From the NCBI RefSeq assembly GCF_000803215.1, contig NZ_JSXC01000026.1, forward strand, positions 47,412-111,411: a stretch of 64,000 nt of DNA. Reading direction: 5' to 3'. Both the position numbers and the translations under genes were made by a program. Below the pieces are notes generated by a model that was given only the letters and a program-made list of their open reading frames with translations, searched no databases and was not told where the DNA came from. Of this stretch, positions 36,781 through 45,605 are shown in pieces (within the stretch, counting starts at the first letter, position 1; each line of letters starts with the position of its first letter). The DNA comes from Pectobacterium fontis (GTDB lineage Bacteria > Pseudomonadota > Gammaproteobacteria > Enterobacterales > Enterobacteriaceae).

Positions 36781-37301
36781 TGTTGCGAGCACTGGGCTTA
36801 TGTTCCCTGATGTTCCTGCTGTCGGGGTGTACGACGTTGGGCAAGATGGCGCAAGTGGCGGCGAATCCTGATATTCAGGTGGGCAGCAACAACCATCAGC
36901 CTTCCACCGTGGGTTTTAGTCTGCTGGCGGAACCGGACGTTAACCCGAACGACAGCGGTGAAGCCGCGCCTATCGAATTCCAACTGGTTCTGCTGGCGGA
37001 AGATTCGCGTCTGTTAGCTACCGATTACGATCAGGTGACGGCGGATATCGAAAAGGCGCTCGCCAAGAATTACATCAATCATCAGGACTACACGCTGCTG
37101 CCGGGGCAGTTCAAATATTTGCCGCCAGAAGTGCTGGACGAAAAGGTGCACTACCTCGGCGTGATAGCGCGCTATGCCGATCCAGAAAGTTCGGAATGGC
37201 GCAAAGTCATCAAACTCAAAAACACCGGGCAGACGTATCAGATCCTCGTGCACCTGCGCAGGGATGAAGTCGAAATCAAAAAAGACCAAGAAGAAGAATA
37301 A
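36777..37301 (+). CDS. tssJ: T6SS outer-membrane lipoprotein TssJ (VasD)
   Basis: The 174-residue protein begins with a lipoprotein signal and lipobox LLSGC (Cys at about 18). The rest is the transthyretin-like TssJ fold with QLVLLAEDSRLLATDYDQ and YLGVIARYADPESSEWRKVI. It binds the periplasmic tip of TssM to anchor the membrane complex. The start overlaps the tagH stop (ATGA). Confidence 0.93.
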   Translation: MMLRALGLCSLMFLLSGCTTLGKMAQVAANPDIQVGSNNHQPSTVGFSLLAEPDVNPNDSGEAAPIEFQLVLLAEDSRLLATDYDQVTADIEKALAKNYINHQDYTLLPGQFKYLPPEVLDEKVHYLGVIARYADPESSEWRKVIKLKNTGQTYQILVHLRRDEVEIKKDQEEE

Positions 37302-37303
37302 TT

Positions 37304-38641
37304 ATGTCGAGTCGCAATCGCATTATCTGGCGGGAAGGGCTGTTCATTAAACCGCAGCATTTTCAACAGCAGCAGAGACATACCGATTACGCACTGCATG
37401 CGCGTCTCAGCGCCCTCAGTGATTATTTCTATGGTTTGCAGTCGCTGGCGATTAATGAGGAATACCTCAATTTTGGCCGTATCGCGCTGGTTAACGCCAG
37501 CGGTGTGATGCCTGACGGCACCGTGTTCAATATTCCGGGGGATGATGCCCTGCCGCTGCCGTTGGAGATCACGGACGTCGCGCTGGCAAACCAGAAAGTG
37601 TATCTGGCGTTGCCGCTGGCGGTGAATGGCGTCAGTGAAGTCGGTCAGCCGGGACAGGGTATCGCCAGCCGTTTGCAGTCACACCGGCATGACGTGCGCG
37701 ATCTGCACAGCGACGGCGGTGACGTTGTTTCGCTGGAAGTCGGCAAAGTTAGCCTGCGCCTGATGCTCGATCGTGACGATCGCAGCGCCTATGCCTCGCT
37801 GGCGATTGCCAACATTCTGGATAAACGTCCTGATGGCGGCTTGATTTTGGATCCTAACTTCATGCCATGCAGCATCAGCGTTACCGCCGTTCCCACCTTA
37901 AAACGCTTTTTGGGGGAATCCGCTGGTTTGGTGGCGGAGCGTGCGCGCAGCCTGGCGCAGCGTATTGCCGCACCGGGGCAGCAGGGGGTGGCCGATGTCG
38001 CCGAATTCATGATGTTGCAACTGCTTAACCGCGCTCACCCCAAACTGTCGCATCTGGCGCGTTTGGGTACGTTGCACCCTGAACGTCTGCACGAAACGCT
38101 GGTGGAGCTGTGTGGTGAACTGATGACGTTCACCGATGAATCGCGTCTACCGCCAGAATTCCCCGCTTATCGCCACGAACACCAGCAGGCCAGCTTTGAG
38201 CCGCTGATGATGGCGCTCCGTCAGGCGCTGAGTACCGTGCTGTCGCCGCGTGCCGTCTCCATCCAACTGAAGAAACAGCCATATGGCGTCATGGTGGCGA
38301 TGGTGGGCGATGCGGAATTGATGGCGGGTGCCGAATTTGTGCTGGCGGTACGCGCGCGTATGCCGCAGGAGCATTTGCGCAAACAGCTATTGCAACAAAC
38401 AAAGATCGCCTCCAGCGAGAAGATCCGCGAACTGATCAGCCTGCAACTGCCGGGTATCCCGCTGTTGCCGTTGCCCGTCGCACCGCGTCAGTTGCCTTAT
38501 CACGCCGGTTACAGCTATTTCCAATTGGACAGACAAAGCCCCGCCTGGCAGGTGCTGGTATCGGGCAATACGCTGGCATTCCACATTGCTGGCGAATTCC
38601 CGGAACTGGATATGCAGCTTTGGGCCATTCGTGGCCAGTAG
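37304..38641 (+). CDS. tssK: T6SS baseplate-membrane connector TssK (VasE)
   Basis: The 445-residue protein opens with IIWREGLFIKPQHFQQQQRH, the invariant TssK N terminus. Further conserved parts are PDGTVFNIPGDD and the C-terminal FQLDRQSPAWQVLVSGN. TssK trimers link the TssFG wedge to the TssL/TssM membrane complex. It starts 2 bp after tssJ. Confidence 0.96.
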   Translation: MSSRNRIIWREGLFIKPQHFQQQQRHTDYALHARLSALSDYFYGLQSLAINEEYLNFGRIALVNASGVMPDGTVFNIPGDDALPLPLEITDVALANQKVYLALPLAVNGVSEVGQPGQGIASRLQSHRHDVRDLHSDGGDVVSLEVGKVSLRLMLDRDDRSAYASLAIANILDKRPDGGLILDPNFMPCSISVTAVPTLKRFLGESAGLVAERARSLAQRIAAPGQQGVADVAEFMMLQLLNRAHPKLSHLARLGTLHPERLHETLVELCGELMTFTDESRLPPEFPAYRHEHQQASFEPLMMALRQALSTVLSPRAVSIQLKKQPYGVMVAMVGDAELMAGAEFVLAVRARMPQEHLRKQLLQQTKIASSEKIRELISLQLPGIPLLPLPVAPRQLPYHAGYSYFQLDRQSPAWQVLVSGNTLAFHIAGEFPELDMQLWAIRGQ

Positions 38642-38656
38642 TGAGGAGAGGAAAAG

Positions 38657-39433
38657 ATGAGCATCGAAGTTATTAAAAACGATCAGTTGGATGACATGCT
38701 TTTTGAACATGCCCGACAACTGGATATGGACTCTGACTACTGGTTTCGCCTGCGTGGGCAAAGCATTAATCCCATGGTGGATGCGGTCACGCCGCTGTTG
38801 GGCATGGTGGAGCGGGTACGCCAGCTTTCTGCTTATGACGGGGTGGAAGATCTCTACCAGCGCGTGGTGTCTGAAATTCAGGCTATCGAGCAGGAATTGC
38901 ATTCTCATGGCTATGAAAACGGTGTGATCTTGTCGTTCCGTTACATCCTCTGCACCTTCATTGATGAAGCGGTGATGGGGCGGGAGTGGGGCGGGCAAAG
39001 CATGTGGTCGGCACATTCCCTGCTAACCCGTTTCCATAATGAAACCTGGGGCGGCGAAAAAGTTTTTGTCCTGTTGGAGAAGTTGCAGGACGACCCAGCC
39101 CGCTATCGCGACATTCTGGAATTTATCTATCTCTGCCTCTGTCTGGGGTTTGAAGGGCGCTATCGGGTGATGGTGCAAGGGCGCGAGGAACTCAATCGCG
39201 TGGTGAGCAAGCTACATGACACCCTGCGCCCAGAGCCTACGAATTCGCCGACGGTCTTCCACCTGAATCTGGGGCAGCAGGCGTCGCGCTACCATCTGCG
39301 CAAACAGGTATCACTGCGCACGCTGTTTATTGGCGTGTGCGTGGTTCTGGTGGCCGCTTTCGGCCTGTACCGTTACCAGCTAACTCATCAGACCCAGGAC
39401 GTACTGCGTCAACTGGGAGAATTATTACAATAA
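38657..39433 (+). CDS. tssL: T6SS inner-membrane protein TssL (DotU/VasF)
   Basis: The 258-residue protein has the cytoplasmic DotU domain (YLCLCLGFEGRYRV, RYILCTFIDEAVMGREWGGQ) and one C-terminal membrane helix (about 221-240, FIGVCVVLVAAFGLY). There is no peptidoglycan-binding OmpA extension. It partners TssM and recruits TssK. Confidence 0.95.
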   Translation: MSIEVIKNDQLDDMLFEHARQLDMDSDYWFRLRGQSINPMVDAVTPLLGMVERVRQLSAYDGVEDLYQRVVSEIQAIEQELHSHGYENGVILSFRYILCTFIDEAVMGREWGGQSMWSAHSLLTRFHNETWGGEKVFVLLEKLQDDPARYRDILEFIYLCLCLGFEGRYRVMVQGREELNRVVSKLHDTLRPEPTNSPTVFHLNLGQQASRYHLRKQVSLRTLFIGVCVVLVAAFGLYRYQLTHQTQDVLRQLGELLQ

Positions 39434-39446
39434 CAGGAGCTACACC

Positions 39447-42044
39447 GTGATTCGAATTGAACTGCCGACACTGGTTGAACGACTCAACCCCGTGTGCCGT
39501 CATATGCTGGAAGAAGCGGCGGCACTCTGTATTCAACATCAGGGCGCGGAAATCCGCATTGAACACCTGTTGATGAAAATGTTGGAAACGCCGCTGTGTG
39601 ATGTACGCCAGATCCTCAAGCGTGCGGGCGTTGATGCGGATGAGCTGTCTTCACTGCTGTTGCCTTCCTCCGTGGATAAAGAATTTGACGCGGGCTACCC
39701 TTCATTTTCCCCTCTGTTGGTGGAATGGTTACAGGATAGCTGGCTGCTGGCATCGGCTGAATTCCAGCACACGCGTTTGCGTAGCGGCATTCTGTTGCTG
39801 GTGTTGCTGATGACGCCAAACCGCTATGTAGCGGGTGCGATATCTCGCCCACTGGCGCAGATTAACCGTGAGCTATTACGCCAGCAGTTTGATGAGTGGG
39901 TGAAAGATTCTGTTGAAACGGAAGTGGCGGTGCAATCCGCCGCGGCGGAGCAGGCTGTCGCCGCGAGTACCCAGTTGTCTCGTTATACCCAAAATGTGAC
40001 GGAATCCGCCCGACAAGGGCAGTTGGATCCGGTGTTGTGCCGCGATCATGAAATCGATCTGATGATTGATATTCTTTCCCGCCGCCGTAAAAACAACCCG
40101 ATTGTGGTCGGGGAAGCGGGCGTCGGGAAAAGTGCGCTGATTGAAGGGCTGGCGCTGCGTATTGTCGCCGGTGCCGTGCCAGAAAGATTGCGGGATGTGG
40201 AACTGCTGACGCTCGATCTGGGAGCGATGCAGGCTGGTGCCTCGGTCAAAGGTGAATTTGAAAAACGCTTCAAAGGTGTGATGCAGGAAGTGAAGGATGC
40301 CCCGCGCCCGATTATTCTGTTTATCGATGAAGCGCATACGCTCATCGGGGCTGGGAATCAGGCGGGTGGGCTGGATGTTTCCAACCTGCTTAAGCCTGCA
40401 CTGGCGCGCGGCGAACTGCGCACTATCGCGGCAACGACCTGGAGCGAGTACAAAAAATACGTTGAGAAAGACGCCGCGCTTTCCCGCCGCTTCCAACTCG
40501 TCAAAGTCGGTGAGCCGAATGCGGAAGAAGCCACGGTTATCCTGCGCGGGCTGCGTGGTATCTATGAAAAAGCGCATGGCGTGCTGATTGATGAAGATGC
40601 GCTTCAGGCAGCGGCACAATTGTCAGCGCGTTACATTTCTGGTCGCCAGCTCCCTGATAAAGCGATCGACGTGCTGGATACTGCCAGTGCGCGCGTCGCC
40701 ATTAACCTGACGACGCCCCCGCGAGCGGTCAGTCAGCTACAGACTCGTCTGCACCAGCAGGAGATGGAAATCACCCAGCTTGAGCGTCAGGCGCGTATTG
40801 GTCTGGGCAATACCGAAGAACGGTTAGCCGAACTGCGTGATGCCCGCGAAACGGGAGCGGCACAGTTAGCACAACTGGAAGCCGACTGGCAGCAGCAGAA
40901 AACGCAGGTTCAGCGCGTGATTGAACTGCGTACGGCACTGTTGGATGAAGAACAGGCTGTCGATTTTGATGCCGCGTCAGCCGCAGCGGAACTGACTACC
41001 TGTGAACAGGCGCTGGAAGCACTGCAACACGCCTCCGTGCTGGTTTCCCCTCACGTTGACAAAACGCAGATTGCGGCGGTCATTGCCGAGTGGACGGGCG
41101 TGCCGCTGAACCGCATTTCTCAGGGCGAAATGGATGTTGTCACCCGTCTGCCTGAGTATTTGGGCGAGATGATCAAAGGGCAACAGTTGGCGATTGCCCA
41201 CCTGCATAAACACCTGCTGACCGCCCGTGCGGATCTTCGTCGTCCGGGGCGTCCGTTGGGGGCATTCCTGTTGGTGGGGCCGAGCGGTGTCGGTAAAACG
41301 GAAACGGTAGTACAGATTGCCGATCTGATGTTTGGTGGACGTAATTATCTGACCACCATCAATATGTCTGAATATCAGGAAAAACATACGGTTTCACGCC
41401 TGATTGGTTCGCCTCCTGGCTATGTCGGGTTTGGTGAAGGCGGCGTATTGACCGAAGCCATCCGTCAGAAACCGTATTCCGTGGTGCTGCTGGATGAAGT
41501 GGAGAAGGCGCACCCGGATGTGCTTAACCTGTTCTATCAGGCGTTTGATAAAGGTGAACTGGCTGATGGTGAAGGCAGGGTGATCGACTGCCGTAACGTG
41601 GTGTTCTTCCTGACGTCCAACCTCGGGTTCCAGACGATCGTGAACTATGCCGAGCAGCCGGATGTGCTGTTGGATGCGCTCTATCCTGAATTGGCGGCCT
41701 TCTTCAAACCTGCGCTGTTGGCGCGTATGGAAGTTATCCCTTATCTGCCGCTGGCGCATGACACCATGGTGGAGATCGTACAGGGCAAATTGTCGCGTCT
41801 GGTTTCTCTGCTGCAACAGCGTTTTGGTGCCGATGTCCTCATTGACGATGAGGTGCCGGAAGAGATTCTGCGGTTGGCGAACCGCAGCGAAAACGGCGCG
41901 CGTATGCTGGAGTCGGTGATTGATGGCGCCTTGCTGCCACCGGTTTCGCTACAGCTACTGCAACGTCTGTCTGCGGGGGAACCTGTCAGCCGTATTCATT
42001 TCCGCGTTGAAGCCGGCCAGTTCCAGACTGAGGTGGAGGGCTGA
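39447..42044 (+). CDS. clpV: T6SS sheath-recycling AAA+ ATPase TssH (ClpV)
   Basis: This is 865 residues with a GTG start preceded by CAGGAG. A Clp-N domain leads; the two AAA+ modules have Walker A motifs GEAGVGKSA (about 222-230) and GPSGVGKTE (611-619), with Walker B FIDEAHTL and VLLDEVEK. An M-domain coiled coil sits between them (about 420-500). ClpV disassembles contracted TssB/TssC sheath by binding a VipB N-terminal helix. Confidence 0.96.
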   Translation: MIRIELPTLVERLNPVCRHMLEEAAALCIQHQGAEIRIEHLLMKMLETPLCDVRQILKRAGVDADELSSLLLPSSVDKEFDAGYPSFSPLLVEWLQDSWLLASAEFQHTRLRSGILLLVLLMTPNRYVAGAISRPLAQINRELLRQQFDEWVKDSVETEVAVQSAAAEQAVAASTQLSRYTQNVTESARQGQLDPVLCRDHEIDLMIDILSRRRKNNPIVVGEAGVGKSALIEGLALRIVAGAVPERLRDVELLTLDLGAMQAGASVKGEFEKRFKGVMQEVKDAPRPIILFIDEAHTLIGAGNQAGGLDVSNLLKPALARGELRTIAATTWSEYKKYVEKDAALSRRFQLVKVGEPNAEEATVILRGLRGIYEKAHGVLIDEDALQAAAQLSARYISGRQLPDKAIDVLDTASARVAINLTTPPRAVSQLQTRLHQQEMEITQLERQARIGLGNTEERLAELRDARETGAAQLAQLEADWQQQKTQVQRVIELRTALLDEEQAVDFDAASAAAELTTCEQALEALQHASVLVSPHVDKTQIAAVIAEWTGVPLNRISQGEMDVVTRLPEYLGEMIKGQQLAIAHLHKHLLTARADLRRPGRPLGAFLLVGPSGVGKTETVVQIADLMFGGRNYLTTINMSEYQEKHTVSRLIGSPPGYVGFGEGGVLTEAIRQKPYSVVLLDEVEKAHPDVLNLFYQAFDKGELADGEGRVIDCRNVVFFLTSNLGFQTIVNYAEQPDVLLDALYPELAAFFKPALLARMEVIPYLPLAHDTMVEIVQGKLSRLVSLLQQRFGADVLIDDEVPEEILRLANRSENGARMLESVIDGALLPPVSLQLLQRLSAGEPVSRIHFRVEAGQFQTEVEG

Positions 42045-42046
42045 GT

Positions 42047-43585
42047 ATGCCACATGCCCTTGAACTGGCGCTTGCACTGACCCGACAGCATGATGAGGCC
42101 GGTCTGTGCGACTGGCTGCTGGAGACGATACAGGCAATCTGGCAGCCTCAAGGGATGCTGCTGGGGATGGTGGATGTCAGCGGCAGGCAACTGACCTGTC
42201 AGGGGCGGGTGCATGACACGCCTGTGGCGCTCAGTCTGGGCGTGGATGATTTTAGCCATCCTCTGGCTTATGCCCTGCATAAAAATCAGGCGCGAACCTG
42301 GGACTCTCTTTATGGCGGTGCTCGCATTGAGCACCGTGAATTGCGGCAGATGCTGATCTCGGTCGGGGCGAATTGCGGGCTTCACGCCCTACCGCTGCTG
42401 TCGGAGAGCGGCAAGCCGCTGGCGGTGCTGGCACTGCTGGATCCGCCGACAAGCCTGCAAACGTTGCATCAGCAGGGGCAGTGCCAACAGTTGGCGCAGG
42501 TGTTTTGTCGTCAACTGATGCTGCTGCGTGAGTTGGCGCATACCCGACGGGAACAGGTGGCGCTGCGAGATTCGCTTCGTCAGATTAAGGATGAAGGACA
42601 GTGCCGTCGTGAACAGGAAAAGCGGGTGGAAACCACGCTAGTGGGGCAGTCTGCCGTGATTAAAGCGCTGCACCAGCAGATTTATCAGGCGGCAAAACAT
42701 CGGCTTTCGGTGCTGATTCAGGGGGAAACCGGTTCAGGGAAAGAGGTGGTAGCGCGTCTGCTGCACCAATGCTCCGAACGCGCCGACAAACCTTTTATTG
42801 CCATCAACTGTGCTGCGATCCCGGAAAATCTGATTGAAAGTGAATTGTTTGGCTATCAGAAAGGGGCGTTCTCCGGCGCGCAAAGCAACAAGATTGGTCT
42901 GGTAGAACAGGCCAATGGCGGAACCCTGTTTTTGGATGAGGTTGGGGATATGCCACAGCCCATGCAGGCCAAACTGCTAAGGGTTCTGGAGACGCACAGC
43001 TTCCGTCCTCTGGGCGCGGATAAAGAAGTTCATTCTGATTTCCGTCTGATTGCTGCGACGCACCAGCCGCTCGAACAACAGGTCTCTGATGGGGTGTTTC
43101 GGCAGGATCTCTATCATCGTCTCTGCCAATGCCTGGTGCAGATCGCCCCATTACGCGAGCGACCAGACGATATTCGCCTGTTGTGCGAGCACTTCATGAG
43201 TCAGTTTGCAGAGAAACAGCAAACACACAGGGGGTCGTTGAGCCGAACTTTCCTGCGTCAACTGGTGGCGTATGACTTTCCTGGTAATGTACGGGAGCTG
43301 CGTAACCTACTGGAAGTCGCCTGCGCGCATACGCCGGACGGTGAGGCGCTATCTCTGGCATCGCTGCCGCCTGAACTGCGTGACCGGCTGACGAACAGCA
43401 CGACAGAAGAACAGGATCGCTATCAACACATCCACGATTTGCGCATCGCCACACAGCTATATGAAGCGGCAGTCATTGAGGCTCGCCTGCGTCAGTTTCA
43501 CGGAAACCGCCTGCTGGTGGCCGATAGCCTCAATATTCCTAAACGTACTCTTGACCACAAATGCCAGAAGCTGGAGGTAAATTGA
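42047..43585 (+). CDS. vasH: Sigma-54-dependent activator VasH
   Basis: The 512-residue protein has an N-terminal GAF-like region, then a central AAA+ domain with Walker A GETGSGKE (226-233) and GAFSGA (273-278), the loop that contacts sigma-54. The C terminus (LLVADSLNIPKRTLDHKCQK) is a Fis-type DNA-binding helix-turn-helix. VasH of V. cholerae activates hcp operons through RpoN. A near-consensus sigma-54 promoter precedes hcp at 54051, so regulator and target are both in this window. Stop overlaps the vasI start. Confidence 0.95.
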   Translation: MPHALELALALTRQHDEAGLCDWLLETIQAIWQPQGMLLGMVDVSGRQLTCQGRVHDTPVALSLGVDDFSHPLAYALHKNQARTWDSLYGGARIEHRELRQMLISVGANCGLHALPLLSESGKPLAVLALLDPPTSLQTLHQQGQCQQLAQVFCRQLMLLRELAHTRREQVALRDSLRQIKDEGQCRREQEKRVETTLVGQSAVIKALHQQIYQAAKHRLSVLIQGETGSGKEVVARLLHQCSERADKPFIAINCAAIPENLIESELFGYQKGAFSGAQSNKIGLVEQANGGTLFLDEVGDMPQPMQAKLLRVLETHSFRPLGADKEVHSDFRLIAATHQPLEQQVSDGVFRQDLYHRLCQCLVQIAPLRERPDDIRLLCEHFMSQFAEKQQTHRGSLSRTFLRQLVAYDFPGNVRELRNLLEVACAHTPDGEALSLASLPPELRDRLTNSTTEEQDRYQHIHDLRIATQLYEAAVIEARLRQFHGNRLLVADSLNIPKRTLDHKCQKLEVN

Positions 43586-44142
43586 TGTTTCTGACGATGG
43601 CTCCCCTACTGTTGGCAACCGCCGCGACGCCCGATCCCGCCTGGCAGTCGTTATGGGAACAGTGTCGCAATGAAACGGCTTCAGAGCTGCGACTCGCCTG
43701 CTATGACGCCCTGGGACGGGAAGCCGAGCGCACCGGTACGTTGTCTCCACAGGGGGATAACGCGGCTGGTAAAGCCTTTCAACTGGGACGCGAAGCAGAC
43801 AGCGGTGATATGACCCTCACCCGCGTGCTGGCTGATGGCAATACGCTGGTGATTAGCTGTGCCAGCAATATTACGCATTTACGCTTAACGCTCAGTAAAC
43901 CCTGGGCTGGGGAATCCGTCACATCGCAGCTTGATGGTGTAACGGTGTCCGATAGCTGGTTTATCCGTAACCGTGGGCAGTTACTGGAATCAGGGCGCGG
44001 CCTGCCAGCGATTGATGCATTAAAACGCTGGATTGGGCATCGCGAACTGGTGCTTAACGGCGCAGATGGCGACGTGCTGCGTATCGAACTCGCTGGGCTG
44101 GGTGAGGCATTAGTGCCGCTACGTCAGCAGTGTCACTGGTAA
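43585..44142 (+). CDS. vasI: T6SS-associated protein VasI (TagO-like)
   Basis: I chose the ATG at 43585 (185 residues, MFLTMAPLLLATAATP), preceded by GGAGGT and overlapping the vasH TGA; the frame is open to 43561. A signal peptide fits the first 17 residues. CRNETASELRLACYDALGRE is the conserved cysteine pair region of VasI/TagO. Members are accessory periplasmic proteins; the exact role is unsettled. Confidence 0.85.
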   Translation: MFLTMAPLLLATAATPDPAWQSLWEQCRNETASELRLACYDALGREAERTGTLSPQGDNAAGKAFQLGREADSGDMTLTRVLADGNTLVISCASNITHLRLTLSKPWAGESVTSQLDGVTVSDSWFIRNRGQLLESGRGLPAIDALKRWIGHRELVLNGADGDVLRIELAGLGEALVPLRQQCHW

Positions 44143-44153
44143 AGGAGGCGCTT

Positions 44154-45581
44154 ATGCATGCACATCCCTGGTGTAAACGCCTGCAAACCCCATTGCCGGA
44201 TGAGGGATTGCGCGCCGCGGTATTGGCTGACGATCCGCTGTGGGAAAAGGTCGAAACGGAACTGGTCAAGCTGGGATCGCTGGCGCATAACCAGGTCGAT
44301 CTCAATGCGGTAGCAGGTTATTGCCTGACCTTGTTGGAAAGCAAAACCAAAGACATGCGGGTACTGGTGCAGCTACTGCGTTGCTTACAGCATCCGGCCA
44401 AAGCAACACCGTTTGCCACGGCACTGATGCTGCTGGACAGTTGGCTGGCGAGTTACTGGGTTACCGCCTGGCCTGCCAGTCCGGTTCAAAAACAGAAGTT
44501 GATGCTCCAGATCGTTCGGCGTTTTGAGACTGTGCTTCCTCGTATTGCGGAGAGTGCATCCAGCGCAGAGTTAGAGCAATTACAAACACTCGCGGAGCAG
44601 GTGGCGACCCGCTGGCGTGAATTGGCTGGCGACAAAGCGGCGATGACGGATGAACTGGTGCTGGGTGTTAAACGCGCCAGACAGCGGCAGCAGGCGCAGG
44701 AACAGGCGAACCAGACGGAGAAATCGATCCCGACGGCCAGCGGCAGCGGTGCTACTGGGGGAAGTGAAATCCGCACCAGTGCCACACCGACGCCAGCCAG
44801 TTCGGTAGAGATTAATTCATCCGACGAGCGCGGCTGGCGGCAAACCCAACTTAACGTTGCGGCGCTGCTGGTTGAACGTCATCCCGGATCGCCTATTGGT
44901 TATCGCCTGCGGCGTCATGCTATTTGGTCCAGTATTGCCACGCCGCCGATGTCATCCAAGGGGAATAAAACGCAACTGGCACCCGTCTCGTCAGACCGTG
45001 TGGATGAATACCAAAGTGCGCTGGCGCAGGCCGATTTGGCGCTGTGGGAACGCATAGAACAAAGTCTGGTGCTGGCACCTTACTGGTTTGATGGCCATAT
45101 GTTGTCTGCTTCAGTGGCCTCGCGGCTGGGGCATACCTCTGTCGCGATGGCGATTGCCGAGGAGCTTTCGGCGTTTATTCAGCGTTTGCCGGAACTGCGT
45201 GAACTGGCGTTCAGCGATGGTGCGCCATTTCTGACCGGCAAATGCAGCCAGTGGTTGCAGTCCAGCCAGCCCGTACGCGGCGGCGGCGGCGGTGTGCGGC
45301 AGGACGATCTGGCGACCGAGGCGGCAGCCTGCCGGGATGAGAAAGGCATCGGTGCGGCGATGCAGCTATTGGATGAACGCATGCGTCGTCTGAAAGAGCC
45401 ACGCGATCGCTTTTATGCCGAGCTGGTACTGGCGGATTTACTCGCCGAAGAAGGGATGAAATCACTGGCAGCACAGCACTATCAGCACATGTGGCAGGAA
45501 AGCCAGCAATTGGGCCTGATGCAATGGGAACCGGGAATGGTCAGCCGCGTAGAGCGGTTGGCGGCATCCCGTAAAAAATAA
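44154..45581 (+). CDS. tssA: T6SS cap/priming protein TssA (VasJ)
   Basis: I chose the ATG at 44154 (475 residues) with AAGGAGG five bases upstream; an in-frame GTG at 44130 is inside vasI. The ImpA-type N-terminal domain is at about 10-120 (LPDEGLRAAVLADDPLWEKVE, LLDSWLASYWVTAWP). A Gln/Ser-rich linker near 190-235 leads to the C-terminal VasJ domain with WLQSSQP and PRDRFYAELVLADLL. TssA primes or caps tube and sheath polymerisation. Confidence 0.88.
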   Translation: MHAHPWCKRLQTPLPDEGLRAAVLADDPLWEKVETELVKLGSLAHNQVDLNAVAGYCLTLLESKTKDMRVLVQLLRCLQHPAKATPFATALMLLDSWLASYWVTAWPASPVQKQKLMLQIVRRFETVLPRIAESASSAELEQLQTLAEQVATRWRELAGDKAAMTDELVLGVKRARQRQQAQEQANQTEKSIPTASGSGATGGSEIRTSATPTPASSVEINSSDERGWRQTQLNVAALLVERHPGSPIGYRLRRHAIWSSIATPPMSSKGNKTQLAPVSSDRVDEYQSALAQADLALWERIEQSLVLAPYWFDGHMLSASVASRLGHTSVAMAIAEELSAFIQRLPELRELAFSDGAPFLTGKCSQWLQSSQPVRGGGGGVRQDDLATEAAACRDEKGIGAAMQLLDERMRRLKEPRDRFYAELVLADLLAEEGMKSLAAQHYQHMWQESQQLGLMQWEPGMVSRVERLAASRKK

Positions 45582-45605
45582 GACATTCGGAGTGAATGGT
45601 CACTT